A stretch of DNA of 64,000 nucleotides from Propionibacterium sp. oral taxon 192 str. F0372 (GCF_000413315.1 NZ_KE340297.1:186001-250000); one strand, 5' to 3'. Counted from the first letter of the stretch, positions 50,312 through 60,726 are shown. Translations and numbers: made by a program. The notes: generated by a model from the sequence alone, not told the origin.

Positions 50312-52713
50312 GCCACACCTCCAGCGGCCTCGTCGGGACTGACCCGGACCCGTTGCCCGGGGAGGACCCCGACTGTTGGGATCACCTGGATGCCGGAGTT
50401 CAGCGGCACCCATACGACATCGTCGACCATCCGGTCAGTGATCATCAGCGGCAAGGTGATCTGCCCCGCATCGCCGGTGATCGTCACTTTCTGGCCGCTC
50501 ACCGCGTCTAGCGCCGCAGCGGTGGTCGCAGACATCCGAGCCACCGGCGGCGGGGCGGTCTCCCGGACCGTCTCCGCGCCATCCAGGCAGCGGCTGTCGT
50601 CCAAAGCGGTGCGCCATCCGGCAAGTATCAGGCCCTCACCAGGGGTGATTCCGTTAGCCGGGGTCGGATGGAAGTCACCGCGCAGCCCCTGCCAGTCGGC
50701 AATCTCGTGGTAGGCGATACGGGCCTCGACAGGGCTGCGTACCCCCAGCTGCGAGCCCATGGCATCGGCCAGGGCAGCCAGCACCCGGACATCGGTCATC
50801 GCGGTGTCGGTGCGGGTATTGACCGCCACAACCTCACGCAGCCGGTGCTCCCAGTTGATGAAGGTGCCGATCTGCTCTTCCAGCAAAGCGACGGGGAATA
50901 CCACGTCAGCGTGCTCGGTGAGTTCGCTGGCCCGCTGCTCCAAGCAGACGACGAAGACCTCACCGGCCAGCGCCCGGCGGGCGGCAGCGGCCTGGGGTAG
51001 GTCAGCCAGTTCGATGCCACCGGTGACCAGCGCCTTGACCGACCCGTCAGCCACCCCGGCCCAGATTCCCGCAGCATCCAGCCCTTCGGCCTCCGGCAGC
51101 TTCCCGACTCCCCAGGCGGCCTGCAGGTCGACGCGGGCGGATGCATCGGACACCAGCCGGGAGCCAGGCAACAGACCCGGCAGCAGTCCGGCCTCCAGCG
51201 CAGCTAGCTCCCCTGCCCGGCGTGGGATCCAGGCGAAACGAACTCCCTTGCCGGCAAGGTCGGAGACAGTACCCAGTAACCCTGGAACCAATCCGGCGCG
51301 CTCACCAACGAGCACCACGCTGTCAGCATCGAGTTCTTCGGCGAGCGTGGCCAGTGCTGCGATCTCACCTCCAGGGGCAGTGAGAACCGTCCGGGCTCCC
51401 ATCTTCCTGGCGGCATCAGATACGAAGGGGGCGATGTCGATGATCTCTACCCCGCGCTTGCGCCATGCCTTGCGCAGCCTCAAGAAGGTAACCGGTGACT
51501 CGTCCTCAGGGGCGAAGCCAACCAGCACGATCTTCTTCGCTTTCTCCAACCCGGCCAGGGTGACCGAGTCCTCGACGTCGCGACCTGCCACATGAGCTGC
51601 AAGGAAATCGGCTTCCTCAAGACCGTAGGCACGGTTGCGGAAGTCGACCGAGTTGGTGCCGAGTACCACGCGGGCGAAACGCGAATAGGCGTAGGCGTTC
51701 TCGAGAGTCAGCCGTCCGCCGGGCAGCACGCCCACCGCGGATCCGGCCGCCTTGAGTCCGCGCACCGCGACGTCGATCGCCTCTGGCCAGGAGGCAGCCA
51801 CCAAGGCACCGTCGCGACGCACCAGCGGGGTGGTCAGCCGGTCGTCGCGGTGCCCCGAACGGAAACCAAAACGACCCTTGTCACAGTTCCATTCCTCGTT
51901 GACCAGTGGATCATTTCCGGCCAAGCGACGTTTCACCTGGAAGTGCCGGTGATCGGTGCGCAGTTCGCAGCCGACAGCGCAGTTCTCACAGGTGGTCGCC
52001 GTCGACACCAAGTCGAAGGGGCGGGCCTGGAAGCGGTAATCGACGCTGGTCAGTGCACCCACCGGGCAGATCTGAACGATATTCCCGGAGAACACCGAGT
52101 GGTAGGGATGCTCGGTGTAGGAGACGATCTGAGACAAGGCGCCGCGCTCGGCCAGGGAGATAAAGTCATCGCCGGAGATCTGTGCCCCGAATCGGGTACA
52201 GCGCTGGCACAGCACGCAGCGTTCCCGGTCGATCAGCAACTGGGCAGAAATGTTCACCGGCTTCGGATAGGTGCGCTTGACACCCTCATAGCGAGACTCT
52301 CCCGGCCCATGGCTCATCGCCTGGTTCTGCAGCGGGCATTCACCGCCCTTGTCGCAAATCGGGCAGTCAAGCGGGTGGTTGATCAGCAAGAACTCCAGCA
52401 TCCCCGACTGGTGCTTGGCTACCTTCTCGGAACTAGCCCCGGTCTCAATAACCATGCCCGGCATCAGGGATAGCGCGCAGGCCGGCTGGGGTTTCATCCC
52501 ACGTCCATTGCCCGCGTCAGGTACTTCCACGATGCAAGCCCGGCAGGCAGCCACCGGGTCGAGCAATTCGTGGTCGCAAAAGCGCGGGATCTCGATGCCG
52601 ATCTGCTCGGCGGCACGGATCACCAAGGTGCCTTTGGGCACGTGGACCTCAATACCGTCGATGGTGGCGGTCACCAACTCGGGATTGGCCTGTGTCTTCA
52701 CGTCGGTGCTCAC
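50308..52713 (-). CDS. nuoG: NADH-quinone oxidoreductase subunit G
   Basis: The large iron-sulfur subunit, 801 residues. The N-terminal 2Fe-2S region (RFCDHELLDPVAACRACIVEV), the CPICDKGGECPLQNQ segment, RCVLCQRCTRF and the molybdopterin-type 4Fe-4S motif TTCENCAVGC are intact. The C-terminal formate-dehydrogenase-like domain is more diverged. GTG 52713 overlaps the nuoF stop (GTGA). Confidence 0.96.
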   Translation of the reverse strand: MSTDVKTQANPELVTATIDGIEVHVPKGTLVIRAAEQIGIEIPRFCDHELLDPVAACRACIVEVPDAGNGRGMKPQPACALSLMPGMVIETGASSEKVAKHQSGMLEFLLINHPLDCPICDKGGECPLQNQAMSHGPGESRYEGVKRTYPKPVNISAQLLIDRERCVLCQRCTRFGAQISGDDFISLAERGALSQIVSYTEHPYHSVFSGNIVQICPVGALTSVDYRFQARPFDLVSTATTCENCAVGCELRTDHRHFQVKRRLAGNDPLVNEEWNCDKGRFGFRSGHRDDRLTTPLVRRDGALVAASWPEAIDVAVRGLKAAGSAVGVLPGGRLTLENAYAYSRFARVVLGTNSVDFRNRAYGLEEADFLAAHVAGRDVEDSVTLAGLEKAKKIVLVGFAPEDESPVTFLRLRKAWRKRGVEIIDIAPFVSDAARKMGARTVLTAPGGEIAALATLAEELDADSVVLVGERAGLVPGLLGTVSDLAGKGVRFAWIPRRAGELAALEAGLLPGLLPGSRLVSDASARVDLQAAWGVGKLPEAEGLDAAGIWAGVADGSVKALVTGGIELADLPQAAAARRALAGEVFVVCLEQRASELTEHADVVFPVALLEEQIGTFINWEHRLREVVAVNTRTDTAMTDVRVLAALADAMGSQLGVRSPVEARIAYHEIADWQGLRGDFHPTPANGITPGEGLILAGWRTALDDSRCLDGAETVRETAPPPVARMSATTAAALDAVSGQKVTITGDAGQITLPLMITDRMVDDVVWVPLNSGIQVIPTVGVLPGQRVRVSPDEAAGGVA

Positions 52714-54053
52714 TGGTCAGCCACCTCACTCACCGTGATCTTCTCCCGGTGATCCGGGAAGTACACGCTCTTCTCATAAGGGAACAGCTCCCACGCCGGG
52801 GTGTGATATCCCGCCTCAAATTCCTCACGGAAGTGCTTGATGGCGCTGGTGATGCAGGCCACAAAGCCATCGGCCAAAGTGCAGAAGGATTTCATCGACA
52901 CGTTGTCGCAGACATCCAGCAGCTTGTCGACATCGCCCTCCCGGCCCTTGCCGGCTTCGAGATTGCGCAACGTCTGGACCAGCCACCACGATCCCTCACG
53001 ACAGGGGGTGCACTTGCCACAGGACTCATGCTTGTAGAATTCGGTGTAGCGCAGCGTGGTGCGCACCACCGAGACCGTCTCGTCATAGGTCTGCAGGGCC
53101 TTGGTACCCAAGATCGACCCCGCCGCCGCAACGCCCTCGTAGTCGAGGGCCACGTCAAGATGCTGGTCGGTGAGAATCGGGGTAGATGAACCGCCAGGGG
53201 TGAAAAACTTCAGTCGGTGACCGGGGCGGATGCCACCGGCCAAATCGAGCAGCTCCCGGTAGGTAATACCCAGCGGGGCTTCGTACTGACCGGGGCGCAT
53301 CACATGCCCGGAGACCGAGTAGATGGTCGCCCCCGAGGACTTCTCGGTGCCCATCAGCTTGTACCAAGCGGCACCGTTATTGATGATCGCCGGAACCGAG
53401 GAGATCGACTCGGCATTGTTCACCACCGTCGGCGATGCGTACAAACCGGCGACGGCTGGGAAGGGCGGACGCAGCCTGGGCTGACCCCGGCGGCCTTCCA
53501 AGGAGTCAAGCAGGGCGGTCTCTTCACCACAGATGTAGGCTCCTGCCCCGGAATGGACCACGATGTCGAGATCGTAGTCAGAACCGAAAATCCCCTTGCC
53601 AAGGTAACCGGCTTGGTAGGCATCGGCGACGGCCTTCTGCAGGCGGCGGATGACGTGCAGCACCTCACCGCGCACGTAGATGAAGGCCTGGTGGGAGTTC
53701 ACCGCCTTGCACGCGATGATGATGCCCTCGACCAGGGTATGCGGGGTGGCCATCAGCATCGGGACGTCCTTGCAGGTGCCCGGCTCGGATTCATCGCAGT
53801 TGACCACCAGATACTTGGGTTTCGGGTTGTCCTGCGGGATGAATGACCATTTCATGCCGGTCGGGAAGCCCGCGCCACCACGACCGCGCAGGCCCGATTC
53901 CTTGACGACGTCAATGATCTCGGCAGAGGTCATCTCGAACAATGCCTTGCGGGCTGCTTTGTAGCCGCCCCGGGCTTCGTAGTTGGCGAGCTTCCAGGAC
54001 TCAAATTGGTCCCAGTTGTCCGACAGGTTCGGGGTCAGGGTGTCAACGCTCAC
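52710..54053 (-). CDS. nuoF: NADH-quinone oxidoreductase subunit F
   Basis: The NADH- and FMN-binding subunit, 447 residues. GLRGRGGAGFPTGMKW is the nucleotide-binding glycine-rich loop, GAGAYICGEETALLDSLEG the FMN site, and ESCGKCTPCREG holds cysteines of the N3 cluster. GTG 54053 overlaps the nuoE stop (GTGA). Confidence 0.97.
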   Translation of the reverse strand: MSVDTLTPNLSDNWDQFESWKLANYEARGGYKAARKALFEMTSAEIIDVVKESGLRGRGGAGFPTGMKWSFIPQDNPKPKYLVVNCDESEPGTCKDVPMLMATPHTLVEGIIIACKAVNSHQAFIYVRGEVLHVIRRLQKAVADAYQAGYLGKGIFGSDYDLDIVVHSGAGAYICGEETALLDSLEGRRGQPRLRPPFPAVAGLYASPTVVNNAESISSVPAIINNGAAWYKLMGTEKSSGATIYSVSGHVMRPGQYEAPLGITYRELLDLAGGIRPGHRLKFFTPGGSSTPILTDQHLDVALDYEGVAAAGSILGTKALQTYDETVSVVRTTLRYTEFYKHESCGKCTPCREGSWWLVQTLRNLEAGKGREGDVDKLLDVCDNVSMKSFCTLADGFVACITSAIKHFREEFEAGYHTPAWELFPYEKSVYFPDHREKITVSEVADQ

Positions 54054-54790
54054 TGTTCCTCCCCTTCGATGGCAGGAGTCTGGGGAACCTCAGGTGCCTT
54101 CCACCCGCGTTGCCGGGCGATCTCCAGCCCGGCCAGCGAGGCACCCGCAGCCGAGGGGCCCTCGTCGGCCCGTCCGTCCGGGAAGCCGGCGAGAACACGT
54201 TCGGCCTGTTTGAAGGAGGTGATCGTCGCACCACGAGTGGCGCGGACTTCCTGGCCGGCTACCAAGGCGTCGATCAGCTTGTCGGCCTTCTCCGGGGTCA
54301 TCTGGTCCATGAACTCCCAGTTGACCATCATCACCGGAGCGAAGTCACAGGCGGCATTGCATTCCAAGCGCTCCAAGGAGAACTTCCCGTCGGCGGTGGT
54401 CTCCCCCTCATCGATGCCCAGCTTCTCCTTCATCTGGTCGATCAGGGCGTCGCCGCCCATCACCGCGCACAATGAGGTGGTACACACCCCAATGTGGTGT
54501 TCCCCGGCTTCACGGCGCTTGTACATGGTGTAGAAGGTCGCGACGCCGTTGACCTGAGCCTCGGAAATACCCAGCAGATCCGCGCAGATCTTCACCGCAC
54601 CATCGGTGACACAACCGTCGATGGACTGGGCGAGATGGAGCATCGGCAGCAGGGCGGAACGTGGCTCGGGGTAACGAGCCATAATCTCACGCATCTCCGC
54701 GATCGTGGTCTCGGTGATCGCGGTCGGCTTCCGGATGGAGTCGATGGCCTGGGCATCGTCGTAGTGCGACGCGAATCCGTGTCCACTCAT
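54050..54790 (-). CDS. nuoE: NADH-quinone oxidoreductase subunit E
   Basis: The 2Fe-2S thioredoxin-like subunit (N1a cluster), 246 residues from ATG 54790 with AAGGAG upstream. VATFYTMYKRREAGEHHIGVCTTSLC and LECNAACDFAPVMMVN supply the four cysteine ligands. A C-terminal tail of about 50 residues extends beyond the usual domain. It begins 28 bases after the nuoD stop. Confidence 0.96.
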   Translation of the reverse strand: MSGHGFASHYDDAQAIDSIRKPTAITETTIAEMREIMARYPEPRSALLPMLHLAQSIDGCVTDGAVKICADLLGISEAQVNGVATFYTMYKRREAGEHHIGVCTTSLCAVMGGDALIDQMKEKLGIDEGETTADGKFSLERLECNAACDFAPVMMVNWEFMDQMTPEKADKLIDALVAGQEVRATRGATITSFKQAERVLAGFPDGRADEGPSAAGASLAGLEIARQRGWKAPEVPQTPAIEGEEQ

Positions 54791-54818
54791 CGATTCATGC
54801 TCCTTGTCAACTGGGAAA

Positions 54819-56177
54819 TCATCGGTCGACACCACCCATCACCGGGTCAAGGGAGGCCAGTGCCATGAACACATCGGAGAGCATCGCTCCCTCGGACATG
54901 ATCGGCAGGGTCTGAATGTGGTGGAAGCCTGGGTCGCGCATGTGCATCCGGTACGGACGAGTACCGCCGTCGGAGACCAGGTGCATACCCAACTCGCCTG
55001 AGGGGCCCTCAATGGCGGTATAAACCTGGCCAGCCGGAACGTGGAAGCCCTGGGTGACCTTCTTGAAGTGGTGGATCAACGCCTCCATGGATTCACCCAT
55101 GATGTGCTTGATGTGCTCATTAGAGTTGCCCTGCCCGTCGGCGCCCACGGTGAGGTCGGAGGGCCATTCGAGCTCCGGATCCTGGATACGGTAAGGCTCC
55201 CCCGCCGATTCGACGAGTTCGTCTCGCACCTGCTCGACGATGCGGATCGACTGCATCATCTCGTCGCAGCGGATCTTGAAGCGGGCGTAAGCATCGCAGC
55301 TTTTCTCGTAGCAAACCTCGAAGTCGTAGTGCTCATAACCGAGATAGGGCTGGGCTTTGCGCAGATCCCATGGATATCCGGCGGCCCGCAGTACCGGACC
55401 GGTTGCCCCGAGCATCATGCAGGTGGACAGATCCATCACGCCCACGTTCTGGGTGCGCAGCTTGAAGATGGGATTGTCCAGCATGAACCCGGCGATCTCG
55501 GGGATGTTGATCTTCATTTGCTTGATCAACTCGTCAAGCAGTTCGATGCCATCGGTGGGCAGGTCGTTTTGCACCCCACCGGGGCGGATGTAGGCGTTGT
55601 TCATCCGCAGGCCAGTCCAGGCCTCGGTGAACTCCAGCAACCGCTCTCTTTCACGCAGGCCGACCTCTTGGGGGGACGTGGCACCGAGTTCCAAGCAGTT
55701 GGCCCCGACAGCAGTGAGGTGGGATGCAATGCGGTTGGTCTCCATGGCCAGCACCCGAAGCTGGGTGGCCCTGCGCGGCATCCGGTCGGTGATTCCGAGC
55801 AATTCGTCGACGGCCAAAGAGAAAACCGCCTCGTTGTGAATGCCCGAGACGTAGTTCATCCGGGTGGCGAAGGTAGAGCCCTGAGTCCACGTGCGGAATT
55901 CGGCCGATTTCTCAATACCGGTGTGCAGATAGCCGATCGCCGGGCGCAATGAGACGACCGTCTCACCGTCCATCTCAATGACCAGACGCATCACGCCATG
56001 GGTCGAGGGATGCACCGGCCCCATGTTGACGACAATGATCTCGTCGGCCCGCTCGCGTTGCGATTCGATGATCTCCTTCCAGTCACCGCCCTGGGCCAGA
56101 TAGGCCTGGTCAATGGCGGGTTCACCGGGAACGGCGAACAGATCCTGGTCGGCGGAGAAACCCACGGTATCAGTCAT
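54819..56177 (-). CDS. nuoD: NADH-quinone oxidoreductase subunit D
   Basis: The 49-kDa subunit lining the quinone site, 452 residues. VNMGPVHPSTHGVMRL, with the quinone-site histidine, and the family's hydrogenase-derived motifs are present. NuoC and NuoD are separate, unlike the fused E. coli protein. ATG 56177 overlaps the nuoC stop (ATGA). Confidence 0.97.
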   Translation of the reverse strand: MTDTVGFSADQDLFAVPGEPAIDQAYLAQGGDWKEIIESQRERADEIIVVNMGPVHPSTHGVMRLVIEMDGETVVSLRPAIGYLHTGIEKSAEFRTWTQGSTFATRMNYVSGIHNEAVFSLAVDELLGITDRMPRRATQLRVLAMETNRIASHLTAVGANCLELGATSPQEVGLRERERLLEFTEAWTGLRMNNAYIRPGGVQNDLPTDGIELLDELIKQMKINIPEIAGFMLDNPIFKLRTQNVGVMDLSTCMMLGATGPVLRAAGYPWDLRKAQPYLGYEHYDFEVCYEKSCDAYARFKIRCDEMMQSIRIVEQVRDELVESAGEPYRIQDPELEWPSDLTVGADGQGNSNEHIKHIMGESMEALIHHFKKVTQGFHVPAGQVYTAIEGPSGELGMHLVSDGGTRPYRMHMRDPGFHHIQTLPIMSEGAMLSDVFMALASLDPVMGGVDR

Positions 56178-56932
56178 TGCTGGTAGCTCCTGCGTTCGTT
56201 GACCGGGGGGACGACCGCACCCTTGTACTCAATAGGCACCCCACCCAGCGGATAGTCCTTGCGCTGCGGGTGACCAGCCCAGTCGTCGGGCATGAGGATG
56301 CGGGTGAGACCTGGATGCCCGTCGAAGACGATGCCGAACATGTCGTAGGCCTCGCGCTCGTGGTAATTCACCATCGGGTACACCGAGGTAACCGATGGGA
56401 TGTGCGGATCGGCCTCGGGGCAGCTGGCCTCCAGGCAGATGCGCCGGTTGTGGGTGTAGCTGAGCAGCATGTATACCGCGTGCAATTCAGCATCCACGTC
56501 GTTGGGATAGTGCACCCCGTTCATGCCGACGCACACCTCGAAGCGCAATTCCTCGTCGTCGCGCAGTGCCTTGCACAGCTCAACGAGCTTGTCGGAAACG
56601 ACATGGAAGGTGATCTTGTCGCGCCACACGGTGACCCGGTGGGCAAAATGCGGCACAAGTTCAGCCATCCGATTGGCGACTGCATCAAACCAACCGCCGA
56701 AGGGGACGTTTACCTCGCCACCCAGGCACACCTGGCGAGTCATATTGTTGAACCCGGAGGTATCCGAGGAACCGCTACCCGAACCCCACATGCCCTTACG
56801 TTCGCCGATCACCGGAGCCGGGGCAGGGGCACCGTCAACGAAGACCTTGGACAGAAAGGGGAACTGGAGCGCGGCGGTCTCCGATGCGTTGACGACCTCC
56901 CCAGCGGGGGTGGTCTCAGAGGTCTCGGTCAT
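56174..56932 (-). CDS. nuoC: NADH-quinone oxidoreductase subunit C
   Basis: The 30-kDa subunit, 252 residues. A variable N-terminal part of about 85 residues precedes the conserved domain ([17 protein letters not shown]), and the signature [29 protein letters not shown] is near the C-terminus. ATG 56932 overlaps the nuoB stop. Confidence 0.96.
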   Translation of the reverse strand: MTETSETTPAGEVVNASETAALQFPFLSKVFVDGAPAPAPVIGERKGMWGSGSGSSDTSGFNNMTRQVCLGGEVNVPFGGWFDAVANRMAELVPHFAHRVTVWRDKITFHVVSDKLVELCKALRDDEELRFEVCVGMNGVHYPNDVDAELHAVYMLLSYTHNRRICLEASCPEADPHIPSVTSVYPMVNYHEREAYDMFGIVFDGHPGLTRILMPDDWAGHPQRKDYPLGGVPIEYKGAVVPPVNERRSYQQ

Positions 56933-57486
56933 CGCATGAGTCCCTTCTGCTCAACCAGTGCGGGTGCGGCCAGGGCCGCAGCCTCGTTCTCCTCAATCGC
57001 CTTGATCCGATCGGCACCGATCGGAGCCCACTGGACTTCCTTTGCGCGCAGCTTGAAGATGGCGTCAATGAGCATGTCAGGCCGGGGCGGGCAGCCGGGG
57101 ATGTAGATGTCGACCGGAACGATGTGGTCGACGCCCTGGACTATCGCGTAGTTGTTGAACATGCCACCGGTGGAGGCACACGCACCCATGGAGATGCACC
57201 ACTTGGGGCCGGGCATCTGGTCCCACATCTGACGCACCACCGGCGCCATCTTGTGTGACAGCCGACCGGAGACGATCATCAGATCAGCTTGTCGCGGGGA
57301 CGCGCGGAACACCTCCTGACCCCACCGGGCACCGTCGTGCCGGGGGCCGCCGAACTGCATCATCTCGATGGCACAGCAGGCAAGACCCATGGTTAATGGC
57401 CAGAAAGAGGCCTTGCGGGTCCAGCCCGCAATGGCTTCCACTGTGGTGAGCAGGATCCCTGCCGGAACCTTTTCCTCGATACCCAC
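56929..57486 (-). CDS. nuoB: NADH-quinone oxidoreductase subunit B
   Basis: The subunit carrying cluster N2, which passes electrons to quinone; 185 residues. The tandem-cysteine motif is seen in [10 protein letters not shown], with [15 protein letters not shown] and VPGCPPRPD-type [14 protein letters not shown] 57486 follows AGGAAGGGGATC. Confidence 0.97.
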   Translation of the reverse strand: MGIEEKVPAGILLTTVEAIAGWTRKASFWPLTMGLACCAIEMMQFGGPRHDGARWGQEVFRASPRQADLMIVSGRLSHKMAPVVRQMWDQMPGPKWCISMGACASTGGMFNNYAIVQGVDHIVPVDIYIPGCPPRPDMLIDAIFKLRAKEVQWAPIGADRIKAIEENEAAALAAPALVEQKGLMR

Positions 57487-57501
57487 GAATGATCCCCTTC
57501 C

Positions 57502-57861
57502 TCAGTCCCACTCGAGCCCGCCACGGCGGAGCACGAAGTAGTAGGCGACAAAGACGGTGATGATGAAGTCGATCATCGCGATCACCCCGAGGTTGTCGAG
57601 GTGCCCGAAGGCAACCGCCCACGGGTAAAGGAAGACAATCTCGATGTCGAACATGATGAACAGCATCGCGGTGACGTAGTACTTCACCGAGAACCGGCCA
57701 CCGCTGGCCGGAGCCGGGGTCGCCTGGATGCCGCATTCGAAGGAGTCGTACTTCGACTTGTTGTACCTCGCTGGCCCGATGATGGTGGACAGCGGTATGG
57801 CCGCCGCACAGAAGACGATGGCGAGCACCATAAGCCCCGCCAATGGGATGTATGGGCTCAT
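57502..57861 (-). CDS. nuoA: NADH-quinone oxidoreductase subunit A
   Basis: The first gene of the operon: a three-span membrane subunit of 119 residues. The conserved KYDSFECGIQ loop, with its cysteine near the quinone site, and RFSVKYYVTAMLFIMFDIEIVFLYPWA are present. ATG 57861. The 105 bases between this start and the menJ-like stop must hold the nuo promoter unless the two are cotranscribed; no convincing promoter was seen there. Confidence 0.97.
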   Translation of the reverse strand: MSPYIPLAGLMVLAIVFCAAAIPLSTIIGPARYNKSKYDSFECGIQATPAPASGGRFSVKYYVTAMLFIMFDIEIVFLYPWAVAFGHLDNLGVIAMIDFIITVFVAYYFVLRRGGLEWD

Positions 57862-57966
57862 CGTCGCCCACCCCTTCCGTTGATCATCTCTCGGATGCGT
57901 TGCGACCCGGAATCACCGCCGATTCCCGTCGACACATCACTATTGTGGTCCAACCAGCCCCAAATC

Positions 57967-59277
57967 TCACCCAGATGGTGCCAATTTCTCCAACGAATTG
58001 ATGATTTTGTCATAGACGTCCCCGTCATGGCGATCCGTCAAATTAGCCAACAATTTGTTTACTAAAATCATCAATCTGCGATTCGACAAGCCATAGTGTA
58101 CACACAGATGCATGATCCTCGGGTTCCCGATCAGCTTCACGAATGCTTTGCCAAGCCGGTAATGGCTACCCCAGGCTTCCTTGACAACCACGCCGTAGTT
58201 GTTCAGGGCTAGTTCGGCCCCAGAAGTGCCGAAGCCGCGGGACTTCGCGTCGACGATCGCCGTCGCCGCGTACTGTCCCGCCTCCATCGCATAGTCGATG
58301 CCCTCACCGTTGAAGGGGGAAATCATCCCGGCCGCGTCCCCGACGAGCAACAACCCGTCAGCGTACAGGGGCTGCCGGTTGAGACACATCGGCAGAGCGG
58401 CCCCACGAATCTCGGTAACCCGGTTAACTTCGGTGAACCCCCATTCCGGCGGGGTGCTGGCCAGCCAGCGTCGCTGCAATTCGCGGTAATCGGTATTGCC
58501 GAAAGCCGCCGAGGAGTTGAGCATGCCCAGCCCGACGTTGACGGTCCCTGCTCCTGTTGGGAAGGCCCACCCGTAGCCGGGCAGCAGATCGGTGCCGTCG
58601 CGCAGTTCCAACCAGGATTCGATCCACTCCATGTCGTGTTTCGGCGATTCGTAGTAAGCACGCACCGCTACCCCCATGGGAGCCCTGGTGTCGTGCGAAC
58701 GGCCCGCATTGACCGCCAGCCGCGCCGAATTGCCGTCGGCAGCCACGACGACGGGGGCTGACCAGACACGTCCGGTGGCGTCCTTCACCCCCTTGACGTG
58801 TCCGGTGGCGTCGATGACTGGCTCGGTGACCCGTACTCCGGTGTACAGCTTGGCTCCGGCCTCCACGGCATTGCCCGCCAGCAGGTCGTCGAGCACGATG
58901 CGCGGGCAGACCAGCCCGTAGTTGGGGAAGTCCTTGAGCACCGGCCATTCCATATCGAGTTGACCGACACGGCCCCCATAGACGCGCAGTCCCTTGAGAT
59001 GATGCCACCCGGCCTCCGGACTGGTGTCGATGCCCAGCCTGGCCAGCATCCGCACCGAACGCGGGGTGAGTCCGTCGCCGCAAATCTTGTCGCGGGGAAA
59101 TCTCGCCTTATCGAGCAGGACGACATCAACCCCGTAGCGGGCCAGGAAAGTGGCCGTGGCTGATCCGGCAGGCCCTGCACCGACGACGATTACCTCGGCC
59201 TGCTGATCGCCTGTGGGGGTCTCGGTGTCGAGCAGCGACGCCCGGGGGCCCCTGACCGTGGATGTCACCTGTGACAC
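57967..59277 (-). CDS. Geranylgeranyl-reductase-family flavoprotein (MenJ-like)
   Basis: An FAD-dependent oxidoreductase of 436 residues that probably saturates isoprene units of menaquinone. The Rossmann motif VVGAGPAGSATATFLARYG is near residue 30, KICGDGLTPRSVRML is the geranylgeranyl-reductase signature, and LLVGDAAGMISPFNGEGIDYAMEAG is the second FAD motif. In mycobacteria MenJ partly saturates MK-9; propionibacteria are known for MK-9(H4), which fits. GTG 59277 has AAGGGG six bases upstream. It diverges from the isochorismate synthase gene and lies just upstream of nuoA. Confidence 0.9.
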   Translation of the reverse strand: MSQVTSTVRGPRASLLDTETPTGDQQAEVIVVGAGPAGSATATFLARYGVDVVLLDKARFPRDKICGDGLTPRSVRMLARLGIDTSPEAGWHHLKGLRVYGGRVGQLDMEWPVLKDFPNYGLVCPRIVLDDLLAGNAVEAGAKLYTGVRVTEPVIDATGHVKGVKDATGRVWSAPVVVAADGNSARLAVNAGRSHDTRAPMGVAVRAYYESPKHDMEWIESWLELRDGTDLLPGYGWAFPTGAGTVNVGLGMLNSSAAFGNTDYRELQRRWLASTPPEWGFTEVNRVTEIRGAALPMCLNRQPLYADGLLLVGDAAGMISPFNGEGIDYAMEAGQYAATAIVDAKSRGFGTSGAELALNNYGVVVKEAWGSHYRLGKAFVKLIGNPRIMHLCVHYGLSNRRLMILVNKLLANLTDRHDGDVYDKIINSLEKLAPSG

Positions 59278-59395
59278 ATCTGTCCCCTTCGCCGCTCCGC
59301 CCGGGCAGTCTACCCAAGGGTTCCAGTGAAGTCGACGTAACCCGGCAGTGCCGCCAGGTTGCCCAACCACAGGGGCGTTCATCTGCCGATTCCGG

Positions 59396-59401
59396 TAGCC
59401 T
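59396..59401 (+). promoter_or_regulatory. Possible leaderless -10 box for the isochorismate synthase gene
   Basis: TAGCCT ends 7 bases before the GTG start at 59409 and no ribosome-binding site is visible. This matches the TANNNT spacing of leaderless actinobacterial transcripts. Confidence 0.35.
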
Positions 59402-59408
59402 GTGGCCC

Positions 59409-60656
59409 GTGATCGTCAATCCCGGCTCATCTCGACTGCACGCCTCCACGGTGAGCATTGATGACCCTGGGTCGCTCGTCGATTTCCTGGGGCCGCGGGA
59501 TGCGGCCTTCCTGCGTGGCAGGGACGGATTCGTCGCCCTGGGCGAGATAACCCGGTTCGAGACCTCATCAATCAACGATGCCGAGGCTTGGTGGAAGGAA
59601 TTCGCCGGGCAGATCGAGGATGAGTCGGAGATCCCCGGCACCTACGGCACTGGCCCCATCGTTCACGGGTCTTTCTGCTTCGATCCCTTGCACAGCACAA
59701 CCACATCGGTGATGGTGGTGCCCCGTACGATCATCGGACGCCGCGGCGGAGTGTGTTGGATGACCCAATTGGGTCTTGACCGGGTGACCCCGAAGATGCC
59801 ACCTCGCGCACCGGCCCCACAACCCCCCGAGGAAGTCACCTTCTGTGAAGGCTCGTGCTCTGAACAGGACTGGTTGGACTCGCTGCGCGAGATCATCACC
59901 AGGATCCAGGCCGGCGAGGCGGAGAAGGTAGTACTGGCTCGCGATGTGGTGGCCACTACCACAACGAGCTTCGACCCACGTTTCGTGCTCGGCAACCTGG
60001 CGCAGAACTTCGGCGGCTGCTGGAACTACCTGATCGACGGGCTCGTCGGATCCACCCCGGAGATGCTCGTGCGCCGCTGCGACGGGATGACCACATCCCG
60101 GGTGCTAGCCGGGACGATGGCCCGGCTGGATTCCATCGACGACGCCTACCAAGCCTCGCGTCTCATCGCATCTACCAAAGACCTGGCCGAGCACGGCTAC
60201 GCGGTGGCCTCGGTGATCGACACTCTGGGCACTCAACTGCGTGGCCTGCACGTACCGGAGGCCCCCTACGTGCTGACTCTGCCAAATGTGATGCACCTGG
60301 CCACCGACGTGTGCGGGATCTCTGATCCAGAGGTCTCCACTCTGTCGCTGGCAAACACGCTGCATCCCACGGCCGCGGTTTGCGGTACGCCGACGGATGT
60401 GGCCCGCGACCTGATCGCATCCTACGAGCGGATGGACCGCGGTCGTTACGCGGGGCCGACGGGGTGGATGGACACCCGCGGCGACGGGGAATGGGCCTTG
60501 GCCCTGAGGTGCGGCCAGCTTGATCCGGACGATCATTCCCGGATGACGATCTACGCCGGTGCCGGAGTGGTGGCCTCTTCCGACCCACATTTTGAGTTGG
60601 TGGAAACCGACGCCAAGATGCACCCGATGCGCATGGCCATCACTGGGAAGTACTGA
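59409..60656 (+). CDS. menF: Isochorismate synthase
   Basis: Converts chorismate to isochorismate, the first step towards menaquinone. It has 415 residues from GTG 59409. The chorismate-binding domain shows EAEKVVLARDV with the catalytic lysine, GSTPEMLVRR, SRVLAGTM, LHPTAAVCGTP and GPTGWMD. These match MenF/DhbC/EntC rather than anthranilate synthase. Its neighbours (MenJ-like enzyme, nuo operon, polyprenyl synthase) favour menaquinone over siderophore biosynthesis. Confidence 0.92.
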   Translation: MIVNPGSSRLHASTVSIDDPGSLVDFLGPRDAAFLRGRDGFVALGEITRFETSSINDAEAWWKEFAGQIEDESEIPGTYGTGPIVHGSFCFDPLHSTTTSVMVVPRTIIGRRGGVCWMTQLGLDRVTPKMPPRAPAPQPPEEVTFCEGSCSEQDWLDSLREIITRIQAGEAEKVVLARDVVATTTTSFDPRFVLGNLAQNFGGCWNYLIDGLVGSTPEMLVRRCDGMTTSRVLAGTMARLDSIDDAYQASRLIASTKDLAEHGYAVASVIDTLGTQLRGLHVPEAPYVLTLPNVMHLATDVCGISDPEVSTLSLANTLHPTAAVCGTPTDVARDLIASYERMDRGRYAGPTGWMDTRGDGEWALALRCGQLDPDDHSRMTIYAGAGVVASSDPHFELVETDAKMHPMRMAITGKY

Positions 60657-60726
60657 ACCCAGTAGCCATCAAGTGCTGCGTCGGCTTGCGGAGTAAGGCC
60701 GGTATTTTCTTGTCATTGGTGGCCCC

